This document shows, one piece after another, positions 6,778 to 14,545 of a stretch of DNA of 64,000 bases (its first letter is position 1; the number at the start of each line of letters is the position of its first letter). A program made the translations under genes and the position numbers. Location: contig NZ_AXWO01000019.1 in the NCBI RefSeq assembly GCF_000482705.1, positions 1 to 64,000 of the forward strand. The letters run 5' to 3'. This DNA is from Glycomyces arizonensis DSM 44726 (GTDB lineage Bacteria; Actinomycetota; Actinomycetes; Mycobacteriales; Micromonosporaceae). The notes below the pieces were generated by a model that ran no database searches, had not been told where the DNA came from, and saw nothing but the letters and a program-made list of their open reading frames with translations.

Positions 6778-8106
6778 TCAGCGGGTCGGTATCTCCTCCG
6801 CCCCTTGGAGCCTGGCGCGGTCGGCCGCCGCGCGGCCCGCGATGTGGCCCTCGTAGTCGCTGATCCGCGTGGCCGACCGGAAGGTCAGGTTCGGGAACAG
6901 CTCCTCGGTCTTGGCGTCCACCGCTTCGCGCTGCAACCGCATCACCGGGACGAGGTCGGTCCCGGTCTCGTCGGCGACCTCGCGGACCGTGGTCTCGGCG
7001 GACTCGGCCAGCCGCTCCCCGATCCGCACCGCGAAGGACGCCAGGAACGACTGCCGGAACGAGCGCGTCCGCGACCGGCCCGCACCGTCCCGCCTCGCGC
7101 CCGCCCGGGTCATCGCGGACGTCGCCTGCACCAGCAGCGAGTTGTACAGCAGCTCCACCGAACGCAGGTTCGTCCGGGCGCCGACCACGGTGCAGAACCC
7201 GGCGGCCGTCGAGTAGACCGCTCGGCACCCGTTGGCGTCCGCGACGACGTGCAGCAGCTCGGACTTCTGCTTCTCGTAGGGCTTCTCGACGTAGACGCGC
7301 ACCGCCGCGGCCTTGACGGCCGCGTCCCCGCCCTCCGCGAGGAGGGCCTCGTTGATCGAGTGCCTGGCGATGAGCTGCTGGGCCTTCGCGGTGAACGCCT
7401 CGGCCTCGGCGTCGGAGTCCGTCGACTCGGCCTTTGCCAGCAGCGCCCGGACCTTCTCGTACACCTTGGCGGACTCGGCGCCGTCTCCACGCACCGAAAC
7501 GGGGCGCCCGCCGGGGCGCGGCTGCACCATCGGGATCGGTTCGAGGTCGGCGAGGGTGTACAGCGCCTCCAAGAGCGCCGCGGCGGCCGCGGTCCAGGCA
7601 GGGCCCTCACGGCCTGCGAGCGCCTCCTTGACGGACGCGGGCGCCGAGTGTTCGGCCAGTGCTTCCCGCTGCGCGCTCCACAGGTCGCTCAGCTGCGCTT
7701 CCGCATAGCGACGCAGTTCGGAGCGCATGAGCGTCGCGGCGGCCTTCATCGCCGGGCTGGAGGTGGTCTTCGCCATCATGCTGAGCACGTCCCTGGGCAT
7801 CCAACCGCGGTCCCATGCCTGCCCGATCGCGTCCTCGGCCATCGCGTCGACGGTGGTCGCCACGGCTTCGCGCCAGCGGCCGTGCGCCGTCGCGCGGGAC
7901 AGCATGAGCGCCGACTGCTCCCAGGTGGGGGCGTCGCACTCGCCGCAAGGGCAGGCGTCGGCCATGATCTGGACCAGGGCGTATCGAGCTCGGGCCAGCA
8001 GCTCCTCCCAGGTCGCAGGGGCCTGGGCCGAACTGCGGTCGCTGACTCGGCGCTTGAGCTTCTCCCGCGACTTGGCCTTGCGTCGCAGCCGGTTCTCCCT
8101 CCCCAT
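6778..8106 (-). CDS. DUF2786 domain protein
   Basis: A 442-residue soluble protein. The DUF2786 motif lies near residues 225-265 (KVYEKVRALLAKAESTDSDA, then FTAKAQQLIARHSI). It is followed by the C-terminal alpha/beta region typical of the family (VVGARTNLRSVELLYNSLLV and RSFRQSFLASFAVRIGERL). The first ~20 residues are strongly basic. The ATG at 8106 was chosen over an ATG 11 codons earlier because GGAGG precedes it at the right distance. The function is unknown; family members turn up near phage and mobile DNA. It lies between two DUF4143 ATPases, on the same strand as the second. Confidence 0.85.
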   Translation of the reverse strand: MGRENRLRRKAKSREKLKRRVSDRSSAQAPATWEELLARARYALVQIMADACPCGECDAPTWEQSALMLSRATAHGRWREAVATTVDAMAEDAIGQAWDRGWMPRDVLSMMAKTTSSPAMKAAATLMRSELRRYAEAQLSDLWSAQREALAEHSAPASVKEALAGREGPAWTAAAAALLEALYTLADLEPIPMVQPRPGGRPVSVRGDGAESAKVYEKVRALLAKAESTDSDAEAEAFTAKAQQLIARHSINEALLAEGGDAAVKAAAVRVYVEKPYEKQKSELLHVVADANGCRAVYSTAAGFCTVVGARTNLRSVELLYNSLLVQATSAMTRAGARRDGAGRSRTRSFRQSFLASFAVRIGERLAESAETTVREVADETGTDLVPVMRLQREAVDAKTEELFPNLTFRSATRISDYEGHIAGRAAADRARLQGAEEIPTR

Positions 8107-8248
8107 GCCGCACCTCCATGCTCGCCGTATAGGGCTCAACGACCGGATCCGGGATACGCAACGGCCGTACCCCGGTGAGGCAGGCTACATGGTCTTGAGC
8201 GACGCGGGTGCGGCCCAGGCCGCCATGGTCGCCGAAGCGCGGTGGCGA

Positions 8249-9514
8249 TCACGGCATGGGCGCCCCGCCCCACAGGGCCGAGACGGGGAGGGCGGCCATG
8301 TCAGGTCCGAACGGCACCGTCTCCTCGCCCAAGTAGAGGACGTATCCGGCGCGGAACCGGTCGCCGATTCGGTCTCGCAGCCAATGGAGATGTTTGAACG
8401 AGTCGGACCGCACCGTTGCCGAGGCCTTGACTTCGATGGCCACCACGGCTCCGTCTCGTCGTTCGAGCACGAAGTCGATCTCGCGGCCGTCGCGGTCACG
8501 GTAGAAGTGCAGCCCCGCTCGAATCGAACTCACTGTCAGCTGCCGGGTCAGCTCGGTGAACGCGAAGGTCTCCACCAGCGGTCCCGCAAGTGGGTGCCCG
8601 GGGGCCGACACGGCTTCGAAGTCGGCTCCGAGCAGCGACGCCGTCAATCCCGAGTCCGTGACGTAAGCCTTCGGAGTCTTGATGGACTTCGCGGTCAGGC
8701 TGGTCGACCACGTCGGCAGTTTCGCGGTGAGGTAGACGATGTCGAGATAACCCAGATAGTCACGGACGGTGGCGTGGTTGAGTTCCAAGCTCTTGGCGAG
8801 CTCGGAGAGCACCAGGTTCGAGCCGGAGCGCGCGGCGACCAGCCGCAGGAGCTGCGGCAGCAGGTTGGCGTGGCGAACGTCCGCGAACTCCGCAACGTCC
8901 CGCAGCACCACCGTGGACACATAGCCCTCGAACCAGTCCGCACGAAGCGATTCGGAACCGATTCGAGCCGCCTCCGGATAGCCTCCCTCACAGACGAGCT
9001 TGAAGTAGTCGGCCCTGGTCCATTGCGACGCCTGCGGTGAGTCCAGCAGGCGCTGCCGGTCGAACAGGAGCTCAGGCGCATCGACATCGGATCTTGTCCG
9101 TTCGGCGGCGCTCAGGGGCCAGAGGTCGACGAACACGGCTCGTCCCGCCGACGATTCCGACAAGGTCGGCACCGTCAGAAGCCGCGTCGAGCCCGACAGG
9201 ACGAACTGGCCGGGCGCATCATCGAGATCCATGAGGCGCTGGACCGCAAGCAGCAGATCGTCGCCGCCGCGCTGTACTTCGTCGAAGATCCGAGGCGCCG
9301 AACCATGCCCGGCGAACCCCGACGGATCGGAGCGGACCGTCTGGAGGACGGTCGGATCATCGAGCGTCGCGAAGGTCCCGCCTCGTTCGGCATGCAGTTG
9401 TCGCAGCAGGGTGGTCTTCCCAGCCTGCCGAGGGCCGCCGACCACGACGGCTCTGAACGCGTCAACACGCTCGTTCAGGCGAGAGAGCGCTCGTCGAGGC
9501 AGGAGGCTGGACAT
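8249..9514 (-). CDS. AAA-type ATPase with DUF4143 domain, second copy
   Basis: A 421-residue homologue of the 5396-6664 protein with the same order: Walker A (GGPRQAGKTTL, about 28-38), Walker B-like RIFDEVQRGGDDLL, sensor VLSGSTRLL, winged helix (LSELAKSLELNHATVRDYL), and a C-terminal nuclease-like DFVLERRDGAVVAIEVKAS. The Walker B differs from the first copy: the first acidic residue of the usual hhhhDE is kept as FDE. The two copies have clearly diverged, so they are not a recent duplication. The gene ends about 140 bp before the DUF2786 gene on the same strand and could be co-transcribed with it. Confidence 0.85.
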   Translation of the reverse strand: MSSLLPRRALSRLNERVDAFRAVVVGGPRQAGKTTLLRQLHAERGGTFATLDDPTVLQTVRSDPSGFAGHGSAPRIFDEVQRGGDDLLLAVQRLMDLDDAPGQFVLSGSTRLLTVPTLSESSAGRAVFVDLWPLSAAERTRSDVDAPELLFDRQRLLDSPQASQWTRADYFKLVCEGGYPEAARIGSESLRADWFEGYVSTVVLRDVAEFADVRHANLLPQLLRLVAARSGSNLVLSELAKSLELNHATVRDYLGYLDIVYLTAKLPTWSTSLTAKSIKTPKAYVTDSGLTASLLGADFEAVSAPGHPLAGPLVETFAFTELTRQLTVSSIRAGLHFYRDRDGREIDFVLERRDGAVVAIEVKASATVRSDSFKHLHWLRDRIGDRFRAGYVLYLGEETVPFGPDMAALPVSALWGGAPMP

Positions 9515-9649
9515 GACTCGACGAAATCACGACCATAATCACAGATTTGCCGAAGTTGTATTAACGATTTCGCCGAGGTTGAGGCGCCAGTTCCGCCGCT
9601 ACCCGTGCCGACCCCAGCGGCCGGCTTCCGAACGGGCCGCCCCATCACG

Positions 9650-9757
9650 CGGCTATACAGCGCATCCACCTGCGAATATAGGTTCGCATAGGCCGTTGTG
9701 AAGCCTGCAAGAAGCAGGTAGTTGTATGCATGCGTCGGTCTTCGGATCGGCGCTTTT
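9650..9757 (+). repeat. unannotated hairpin-rich repeat, copy A
   Basis: This intergenic sequence is related to copy B at 13168-13285. It begins with a shared core (CCACCTGCGAATA at 9666-9678) and includes small stems CCTG/TAGG, GGC/GCC and CCTGC/GCAGG. It ends in a 9-bp stem with a TTCG loop (GCGTCGGTC/GATCGGCGC, 9732-9753) followed by TTTTC. Read on the plus strand it resembles a short structured RNA with its own terminator. Read on the minus strand, short peptide stretches are shared with copy B, so a decayed coding segment is the rival view. Nothing else is seen in the 9515-9872 gap. Confidence 0.5.
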
Positions 9758-9872
9758 CACATTTCCGGAGGCCGCACGCGCTGGGTTGAGGCCCCGAGGG
9801 CGGTCCCCCACGAGCGTCAGCCGCGAACCAGGCGGAGGGGACGCCGCCGGTTCCCGCTCGCATCACGATGCG

Positions 9873-11885
9873 TCAGCGGGCTTCTCGGTCCGGGGCGGGC
9901 GCAGCGAGGATCCGGGTGCCGGGGGCCGGGGCCGCGAACGGCCCGGGCACGGCCTCGTCGCGTGGGAGGCCGGTGATGTCTGCGCTCAGGTCCAGGTCAG
10001 ACCCGTCGGGGTTGGTGTAGCCCATCTCGGCCTGGTAGCTCGTCCCGAGGCGCGCGGTCGTCACCGGGGCGACGGCGTCGATGGCGCCGGACACTTCGAC
10101 GCGAACGCTCCCGGCTGCGGCGTCGTGCACCTCGACGCGCACCGGTGAGGTGTCGAGGACACGGGGCGCGGGTTCGGCGCGGAACGGCTCGGCGCCCTCC
10201 GCGTACAGGTTGCCCTCGACCCAGACCGGCAGGCGCGGCCCGGCCAGCGCGCTGCCGTCCTCGTTCGGATACTCCTCCGGCGTCGGATACGCGTCGTACT
10301 GCGAGGTTCCCACCGGGGTCGGCACGAAGGCGGCCTGGCCGGGCACGCCGTCGATGTCGATCGCGCCGGACCAGAAGCTCGCGAGCGCCGGTTCGGCACG
10401 TTCTTCGCGGGCGCGGTCACCGACGAAGAGGTTGTTGTAGAACCGGTTGTCGCCGCCGAGGATGTTCGAGACGCCGTAGACGGCCGTGGAGTGCGGGAGG
10501 TGGTACGGGGTGTACCGCTGGTGCTCGGTGCAGTTCGCGATGCGGCCCGCGAAGTAGTTGTGCACGTAGGCGCCGCCGGTGGACATGTCCTTGACCGCCC
10601 ACGGTGAGAGGAACAGGTTCGAGTCCACGAGGTAGGGGCCGTGGCAGACCTCGACCATGAAGTCCTCGGCGGTGGAGGCGTAGCAGACGTTGCGCCGCAC
10701 CAGGGTGCCTTGGGCCTGCCAGTCGAGCCACAGGGCCCGATGCGTGTGGTGGATGGTGTTGCCGCTGATCACGGTGTCGATGGCGGCGTGCAGTTTGATG
10801 CCGGCCACCTCGGCGCCGTGCCACTGCCGCTTCACGTGGATGCGGGAGATGTGGTTGTCGGCGACGGTCGAGAACGCCGCGCCGAGATGGCCGACGACGC
10901 CCGCCTGCTCGCAGTCCCGGATGGTGTTGCGGCGCACCGTGTGGGAGCCGACATGGTCCCGATCCCACGGGTGCGGCTCGCCCGCGTCGGGTCCGCGCAG
11001 GGCGAGCGCCCGCCCGATCACCTCGCGTTCGCGCTGCGTGCCGCCTTTGGCGCCCTTCGGTCCCGCGGTCCACTCGTTCTGCCCCGTGCCGGCCTCCTTG
11101 CCCAGGGAGACGCCGACGTTCTTCGAGTCGGTGATCGTGTTGTCCTCGATCAGCCAGCCCTTGGACCAGTGCGGGCCGATCAGGCCCTCCTGGAGCGCGG
11201 TGGGCGGCGCCCACTGCGTGGCGGCCTTGGTCAGGGTGAAGCCGCGCACCGTGAGGTGGTCGATTCCCGTGGCCGCGGGCCAGAAGACGAACTTGCGGGC
11301 GTTGATCTCGATCGCGTGCGCGGCCGGGTCGGCGCCCCCGAAGTTCGCCCAGATCGTCGTGGCGTCGTCGCCCACCTCGCAGTACCACGTCAGCAGGGAG
11401 CCCGCCGGGTCGAACGAGTCCTCGGTGACCTCGGGGCGTTCGACGCCGCCCAGGGTCAGCGACTCGTACATGGACTTGCCGTCGAGATACACCTCGCCGG
11501 TGTGCCAGGTGTTGACCCGGTCGAAGAACCAGTCCCCGCCGATGCGTTCGGCATACGGGTTGCGCTCCCCGAACAGGGTGTTCGGCACCGTCGCCGTCCA
11601 GACGCCCGCGGAGCCGGGGTGGGGGCGCCAGTCGGCGATCACCTCGGCGCCGGAGATCGTGACCGGCTCGTAGCGGCCGTCCGCGCCCAGCGCGGCCTGG
11701 TAGGTGATCGGCGCATCGGCCGTGCCGCCGCGAGGCGGATTCACCCATTCGCGGTACACGCCCGCATGCACGAGGACCGTGTCCCCCGGTTGTGCCAGCG
11801 CCGCGGCCGCGCCGATGCTGAGCAGCGGGGCCTCGGCGGTTCCAACGGCGGTATCGGACCCGGACTTCGCGACGTGTAGCTCCAC
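9873..11885 (-). CDS. GH120 beta-xylosidase
   Basis: A 670-residue right-handed beta-helix enzyme closely following the GH120 pattern of Thermoanaerobacterium XylC: a HVAKSGSD start, HAGVYREWVNP, WAPPTALQEGLIGPHWSKGW, VVGHLGAAFS, and HLPHSTAVYG with GGDNRFYNNLFVG. The catalytic residues can be placed: D388 in LWLDWQAQGT as nucleophile and E412 in VEVCHGPYLV as acid/base, 24 residues apart as expected. There is no signal peptide, so it should act in the cytoplasm, releasing xylose from imported xylo-oligosaccharides. It starts at GTG 11885. It stands alone, with no transporter or xylose kinase beside it. GH120 activity is known family-wide; the natural substrate here is inferred. Confidence 0.88.
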   Translation of the reverse strand: MELHVAKSGSDTAVGTAEAPLLSIGAAAALAQPGDTVLVHAGVYREWVNPPRGGTADAPITYQAALGADGRYEPVTISGAEVIADWRPHPGSAGVWTATVPNTLFGERNPYAERIGGDWFFDRVNTWHTGEVYLDGKSMYESLTLGGVERPEVTEDSFDPAGSLLTWYCEVGDDATTIWANFGGADPAAHAIEINARKFVFWPAATGIDHLTVRGFTLTKAATQWAPPTALQEGLIGPHWSKGWLIEDNTITDSKNVGVSLGKEAGTGQNEWTAGPKGAKGGTQREREVIGRALALRGPDAGEPHPWDRDHVGSHTVRRNTIRDCEQAGVVGHLGAAFSTVADNHISRIHVKRQWHGAEVAGIKLHAAIDTVISGNTIHHTHRALWLDWQAQGTLVRRNVCYASTAEDFMVEVCHGPYLVDSNLFLSPWAVKDMSTGGAYVHNYFAGRIANCTEHQRYTPYHLPHSTAVYGVSNILGGDNRFYNNLFVGDRAREERAEPALASFWSGAIDIDGVPGQAAFVPTPVGTSQYDAYPTPEEYPNEDGSALAGPRLPVWVEGNLYAEGAEPFRAEPAPRVLDTSPVRVEVHDAAAGSVRVEVSGAIDAVAPVTTARLGTSYQAEMGYTNPDGSDLDLSADITGLPRDEAVPGPFAAPAPGTRILAAPAPDREAR

Positions 11886-11942
11886 GCCGCAAACCTTAGC
11901 CGCCGGCCTGCACCGTTCCCCGACCCATCGCCGCCGCGCCCG

Positions 11943-12317
11943 TCAGCAGGGCTTGCTCAGGTCAGCGGCGTGGTACTCGGCCACGACTTCGATCGGTCCG
12001 ATGATGTGGCGGTTGAACTCCTCGAGTTCCTCGGCTGGGACCCAGAGTTCGAGGATGGTCTCGCCGCCGGCGTGTTGGATCGGGTAGCGCTCGGCGAAGG
12101 CGCGCTCGACTTCGAAGCGGGTCACATAGCCGACACCGTCACGGGGCGCGTTCCAGTCGCGGGCAATGCGGGTCGCGTAGTCCTCGTTGAGGACCGGATA
12201 GAAGATCGGCTGTTCGGGGAGCCGTGGCGGCCAGACGGCCCAGCCGGACTCGCGAACCAGCTCGAGTTCGGCCGGCCCGCATGGGCGCCACAGGGCCATG
12301 GTCTTCAGGTTGGTCAT
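11943..12317 (-). CDS. ADP-ribosylation/crystallin J1-like small protein
   Basis: A 124-residue protein with the conserved pattern LWRPCGPAELELVRESG, PPRLPEQPIFYPVLNEDYA, GYVTRFEVERAF and a LWVPAEELEEFNRHIIGPIE end. Database relatives carry the label ADP-ribosylation/crystallin J1, although no catalytic role has been shown. The ATG at 12317 is preferred; an internal ATG six codons later is possible. It lies 57 bp upstream of the GH120 gene on the same strand. Confidence 0.7.
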   Translation of the reverse strand: MTNLKTMALWRPCGPAELELVRESGWAVWPPRLPEQPIFYPVLNEDYATRIARDWNAPRDGVGYVTRFEVERAFAERYPIQHAGGETILELWVPAEELEEFNRHIIGPIEVVAEYHAADLSKPC

Positions 12318-12609
12318 CGCACCGGTTCCATTCGGGGAGGGAGCGCTGTGACGCTGCCACATCCGGCGCGCGGTGCGCATCGGCATCGCTGCTCCAGGAG
12401 TGCCCGCACCCCTCCTTCCGGCCCTTCGTCGCGAAGCACACGTGGAAGACCCTTCGCTCGCGGTGAATGCCCTCGCCGACCCGGAAAACCCGTCCGGGCG
12501 CTGCGCCAGCTCGCACGGCGGCGTCGCGGGGAGGCGATCGCGACGAGATTTCTCGATTGTCTATACCGGCGGCGGCAGATTCAGGCCGCGGGCCGGATAC
12601 GGTTCATGT

Positions 12610-13065
12610 ATGGCCTACAGCTATTTCTCCCAGGACCAGGCTACGGCCGCCCTCCGGTCGACGCTCACGCATGCGCAGCACCTCCCGGCATTGTCGGCGC
12701 TGCTCGACGGCGACCTGCTCTGGGACCGGTCGGCGCACCAGCTCGTGCTCATGGTCGACACCTGGATCGACGGCACCGGATACGGGCGTCGAATGCACAC
12801 CTGGACCGACCGCCGCGTCATCGACGACGGCGACCTCGCACGCGGGTTCTCCAGAGGCGCCAAGACCGCCGAACCCGAACTCGTGGCCGCGGCGGCCGAC
12901 GAGGTCCTCGACATCATCCTCGCCGGCATCTCCGCGGTCGACGGCTCCGCGGCCTCGGCCGCGGTCACCGCGGCGCTCCACAGCGGCCTGGCGGAGTCCC
13001 CGTCGCGCAAGCCGATGTTCACAGCGCTGCGGGCACGGCAGCTCACGCGCACGGCCCAGCGCTGA
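12610..13065 (+). CDS. hypothetical protein
   Basis: A 151-residue soluble protein that is alpha-rich (FSQDQATAALRSTLTHAQHL, PELVAAAADEVLDIILAGI, AASAAVTAALHSGL) with one W-containing strand region (VDTWIDGTGYGRRMHTWTD). The ATG at 12610 has no clear ribosome site; TACGGT at 12597-12602 could be the -10 of a near-leaderless transcript. No family is recognised. It runs towards copy B of the hairpin repeat, which could end its transcript. Confidence 0.6.
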   Translation: MAYSYFSQDQATAALRSTLTHAQHLPALSALLDGDLLWDRSAHQLVLMVDTWIDGTGYGRRMHTWTDRRVIDDGDLARGFSRGAKTAEPELVAAAADEVLDIILAGISAVDGSAASAAVTAALHSGLAESPSRKPMFTALRARQLTRTAQR

Positions 13066-13167
13066 GCAAGCGGCGAAACGGCGGGTGCCTCGCGAGGTTC
13101 CCGAAACAGCCCCGGCGCTCCGCGTAGGTCCGTCCACGGCCCGGCGCTTCACCGATGGCGCAGGCGA

Positions 13168-13285
13168 TGCGCTATCAGCGGAGCGATCAAGGCCGCCACC
13201 TGCGAATACAGGTTCCCGTAGGCCTCTATCAGGCCTGTAAAACCAGGCAATACGCGAAGGCGTCGATCTTAGGATCGGCGCCTTT
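13168..13285 (+). repeat. unannotated hairpin-rich repeat, copy B
   Basis: This is the partner of copy A. The shared core starts at 13196 (CCACCTGCGAATA). The stems are CCTG/CAGG, GGCCT/AGGCC, GCCTG/CAGGC and a perfect 10-pair terminal stem with one G-T (GGCGTCGATC/GATCGGCGCC, 13259-13282, loop TTAG) followed by CTTTC. The end hairpin could also terminate the upstream gene at 12610-13065. Otherwise the 13066-13380 gap holds nothing recognisable. Confidence 0.5.
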
Positions 13286-13380
13286 CGTCGTCCTGGAAAT
13301 CGCCGGTCCGCCATCGATCCCTGGCGCGGGCGAAAATCGCTCACTTTGAGCGGCTGAGCCAGGGCGGATCCGGGGTCTTC

Positions 13381-14430
13381 TTACATTCCTGAGGGCGGGA
13401 TCTCTCCGCTGCCGCGTGCGATGAGGGTGGTGCTCACGACGATGCGCTGCGACGGGGAGCCGTCGCCGTTCAGCTTTGCGAACACGCGCTCGGCGGCGAT
13501 GCGGCCGAGGTCCTCCGGATGCTGGGCCACGACGGTCAACCCGGGCTCCAGCAGGTCGGCCAGCTCGACGTCGTCGAAGCCGACCAGCGCGGTGTCGCGA
13601 TGGCGCCCGCGCTCGCGCAGCGCGCGCAGCGCGCCGACGGTGACGAGGTTCTGCGAGCTGAACACGGCCGTGGGCGGATTCGGGCCGTCCAGCAGCCGCA
13701 GCAGCGCCTCGCGAGCGCGTTCGGGGTCGTGGAGGTCCTCGATCACCGGGACGTCGGCGACGGGGATGCCGGCGTGGTCGAGCGCCTCGAGAAAGCCGCG
13801 GCGCCGGTGGCGGGCCGTCTGGAGGCTGTGGAGGTCGCCCAGGTAGGCGAAGCGCCGATGGCCGCGGGCCAGCAGGTGCTCGGCCGCCCGGGCGGCACCG
13901 CCGAAGTTGTCGCTGACCACCGCGTCGGTCTCGACTCCCCGCGGCTCCCGGTCGACGAACACCACCGGGGTGCCGCGCCGCAGCTCCGGCTCCAGGTAGG
14001 CCTGGTTCGTGGACGCGGTGGTGAGGATGAGCCCGTCGACCCGCCGCCGCAGGAACGCCGCGACCGCCTCGCGTTCGCGCTCAGGGTCGTCGTCGAGGCT
14101 GGAGGCGAATACGGCGACGCCGTGTTCGACCGCGACGTCCTCGACCGCCCGGTGGACGGCGCCCGCGAAGGGGTTGTCGACGCTGCTGACGAGCAGGCCG
14201 AGCGTCCTGGTGCGGCGGTCGGACCGGCGCAGGTTCCCGGCGTGCGGGTCCGGCTGGTAGTCGAGGGCTCGCGCGGCGTCGAGCACCCGGCGGGCGGTCT
14301 CGGGGGCGACGTTCGGTTCGCCGTTGACGACCCTTGAGACGGTCTTGACCGCCACACCTGCGAGTTTCGCGACATGGCGCATGGTGGGGCGGGCGCTGCT
14401 GCCCGCATCAGATTCTGACAACGATGTCAC
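13381..14430 (-). CDS. LacI-family repressor of the frc-type operon
   Basis: A 349-residue LacI protein. A serine-rich leader precedes the helix-turn-helix (about 17-63; MRHVAKLAGVAVKTVSRVV). The periplasmic-binding-protein-like sensor follows (LGLLVSSVDNPFAGAVHRAV, VDGLILTTAS, RRFAYLGDLHS, LVGFDDVELADLL, VVAQHPEDLG). Its GTG start at 14430 lies inside a perfect operator, TGACAACGATGTCA (14416-14429). A second copy lies 77 bp away in front of the divergent sugar-transport operon. The protein therefore probably represses both itself and that operon until its sugar ligand, likely fructose or a derivative, binds. Confidence 0.9.
   Translation of the reverse strand: MTSLSESDAGSSARPTMRHVAKLAGVAVKTVSRVVNGEPNVAPETARRVLDAARALDYQPDPHAGNLRRSDRRTRTLGLLVSSVDNPFAGAVHRAVEDVAVEHGVAVFASSLDDDPEREREAVAAFLRRRVDGLILTTASTNQAYLEPELRRGTPVVFVDREPRGVETDAVVSDNFGGAARAAEHLLARGHRRFAYLGDLHSLQTARHRRRGFLEALDHAGIPVADVPVIEDLHDPERAREALLRLLDGPNPPTAVFSSQNLVTVGALRALRERGRHRDTALVGFDDVELADLLEPGLTVVAQHPEDLGRIAAERVFAKLNGDGSPSQRIVVSTTLIARGSGEIPPSGM
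14416..14429 (-). promoter_or_regulatory. LacI operator overlapping the regulator's start
   Basis: TGACAACGATGTCA has 5-bp inverted arms TGACA/TGTCA. It is the exact reverse complement of the operator at 14493-14506 and covers the first codons of the LacI gene, so it predicts autoregulation. The two centres are 77 bp apart, which would allow a DNA loop. Confidence 0.75.
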
Positions 14431-14456
14431 GATTTGGTCTCCAAGGTTGGCTTAAC

Positions 14457-14506
14457 TTGAATCTTTGCGTTCGCATGCTCTAAAGATAACCATGACATCG
14501 TTGTCA
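14457..14506 (+). promoter_or_regulatory. promoter and LacI operator of the frc-type operon
   Basis: A candidate -35 TTGAAT (14457-14462) and -10 TAAAGA (14481-14486) are 18 bp apart. The operator TGACATCGTTGTCA (14493-14506) sits just downstream, where a bound repressor would block transcription initiation. The operator is clear; the promoter hexamers are a best guess. Confidence 0.65.
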
Positions 14507-14545
14507 ATCGAGCAGCGGTACCCAACCCCCAGAGGAGATTCACCG

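Noticed and set aside
5360-7228. A 622-codon minus-strand frame opposite the first DUF4143 ATPase
   Set aside because: It is antisense to Walker motifs and DUF4143, with an Arg/Gly/Asp-rich composition typical of a shadow.
8249-9514. The two DUF4143 ATPases as halves of a toxin-antitoxin pair
   Set aside because: They are two full-length homologues on opposite strands 1.6 kb apart, not a small co-transcribed pair.
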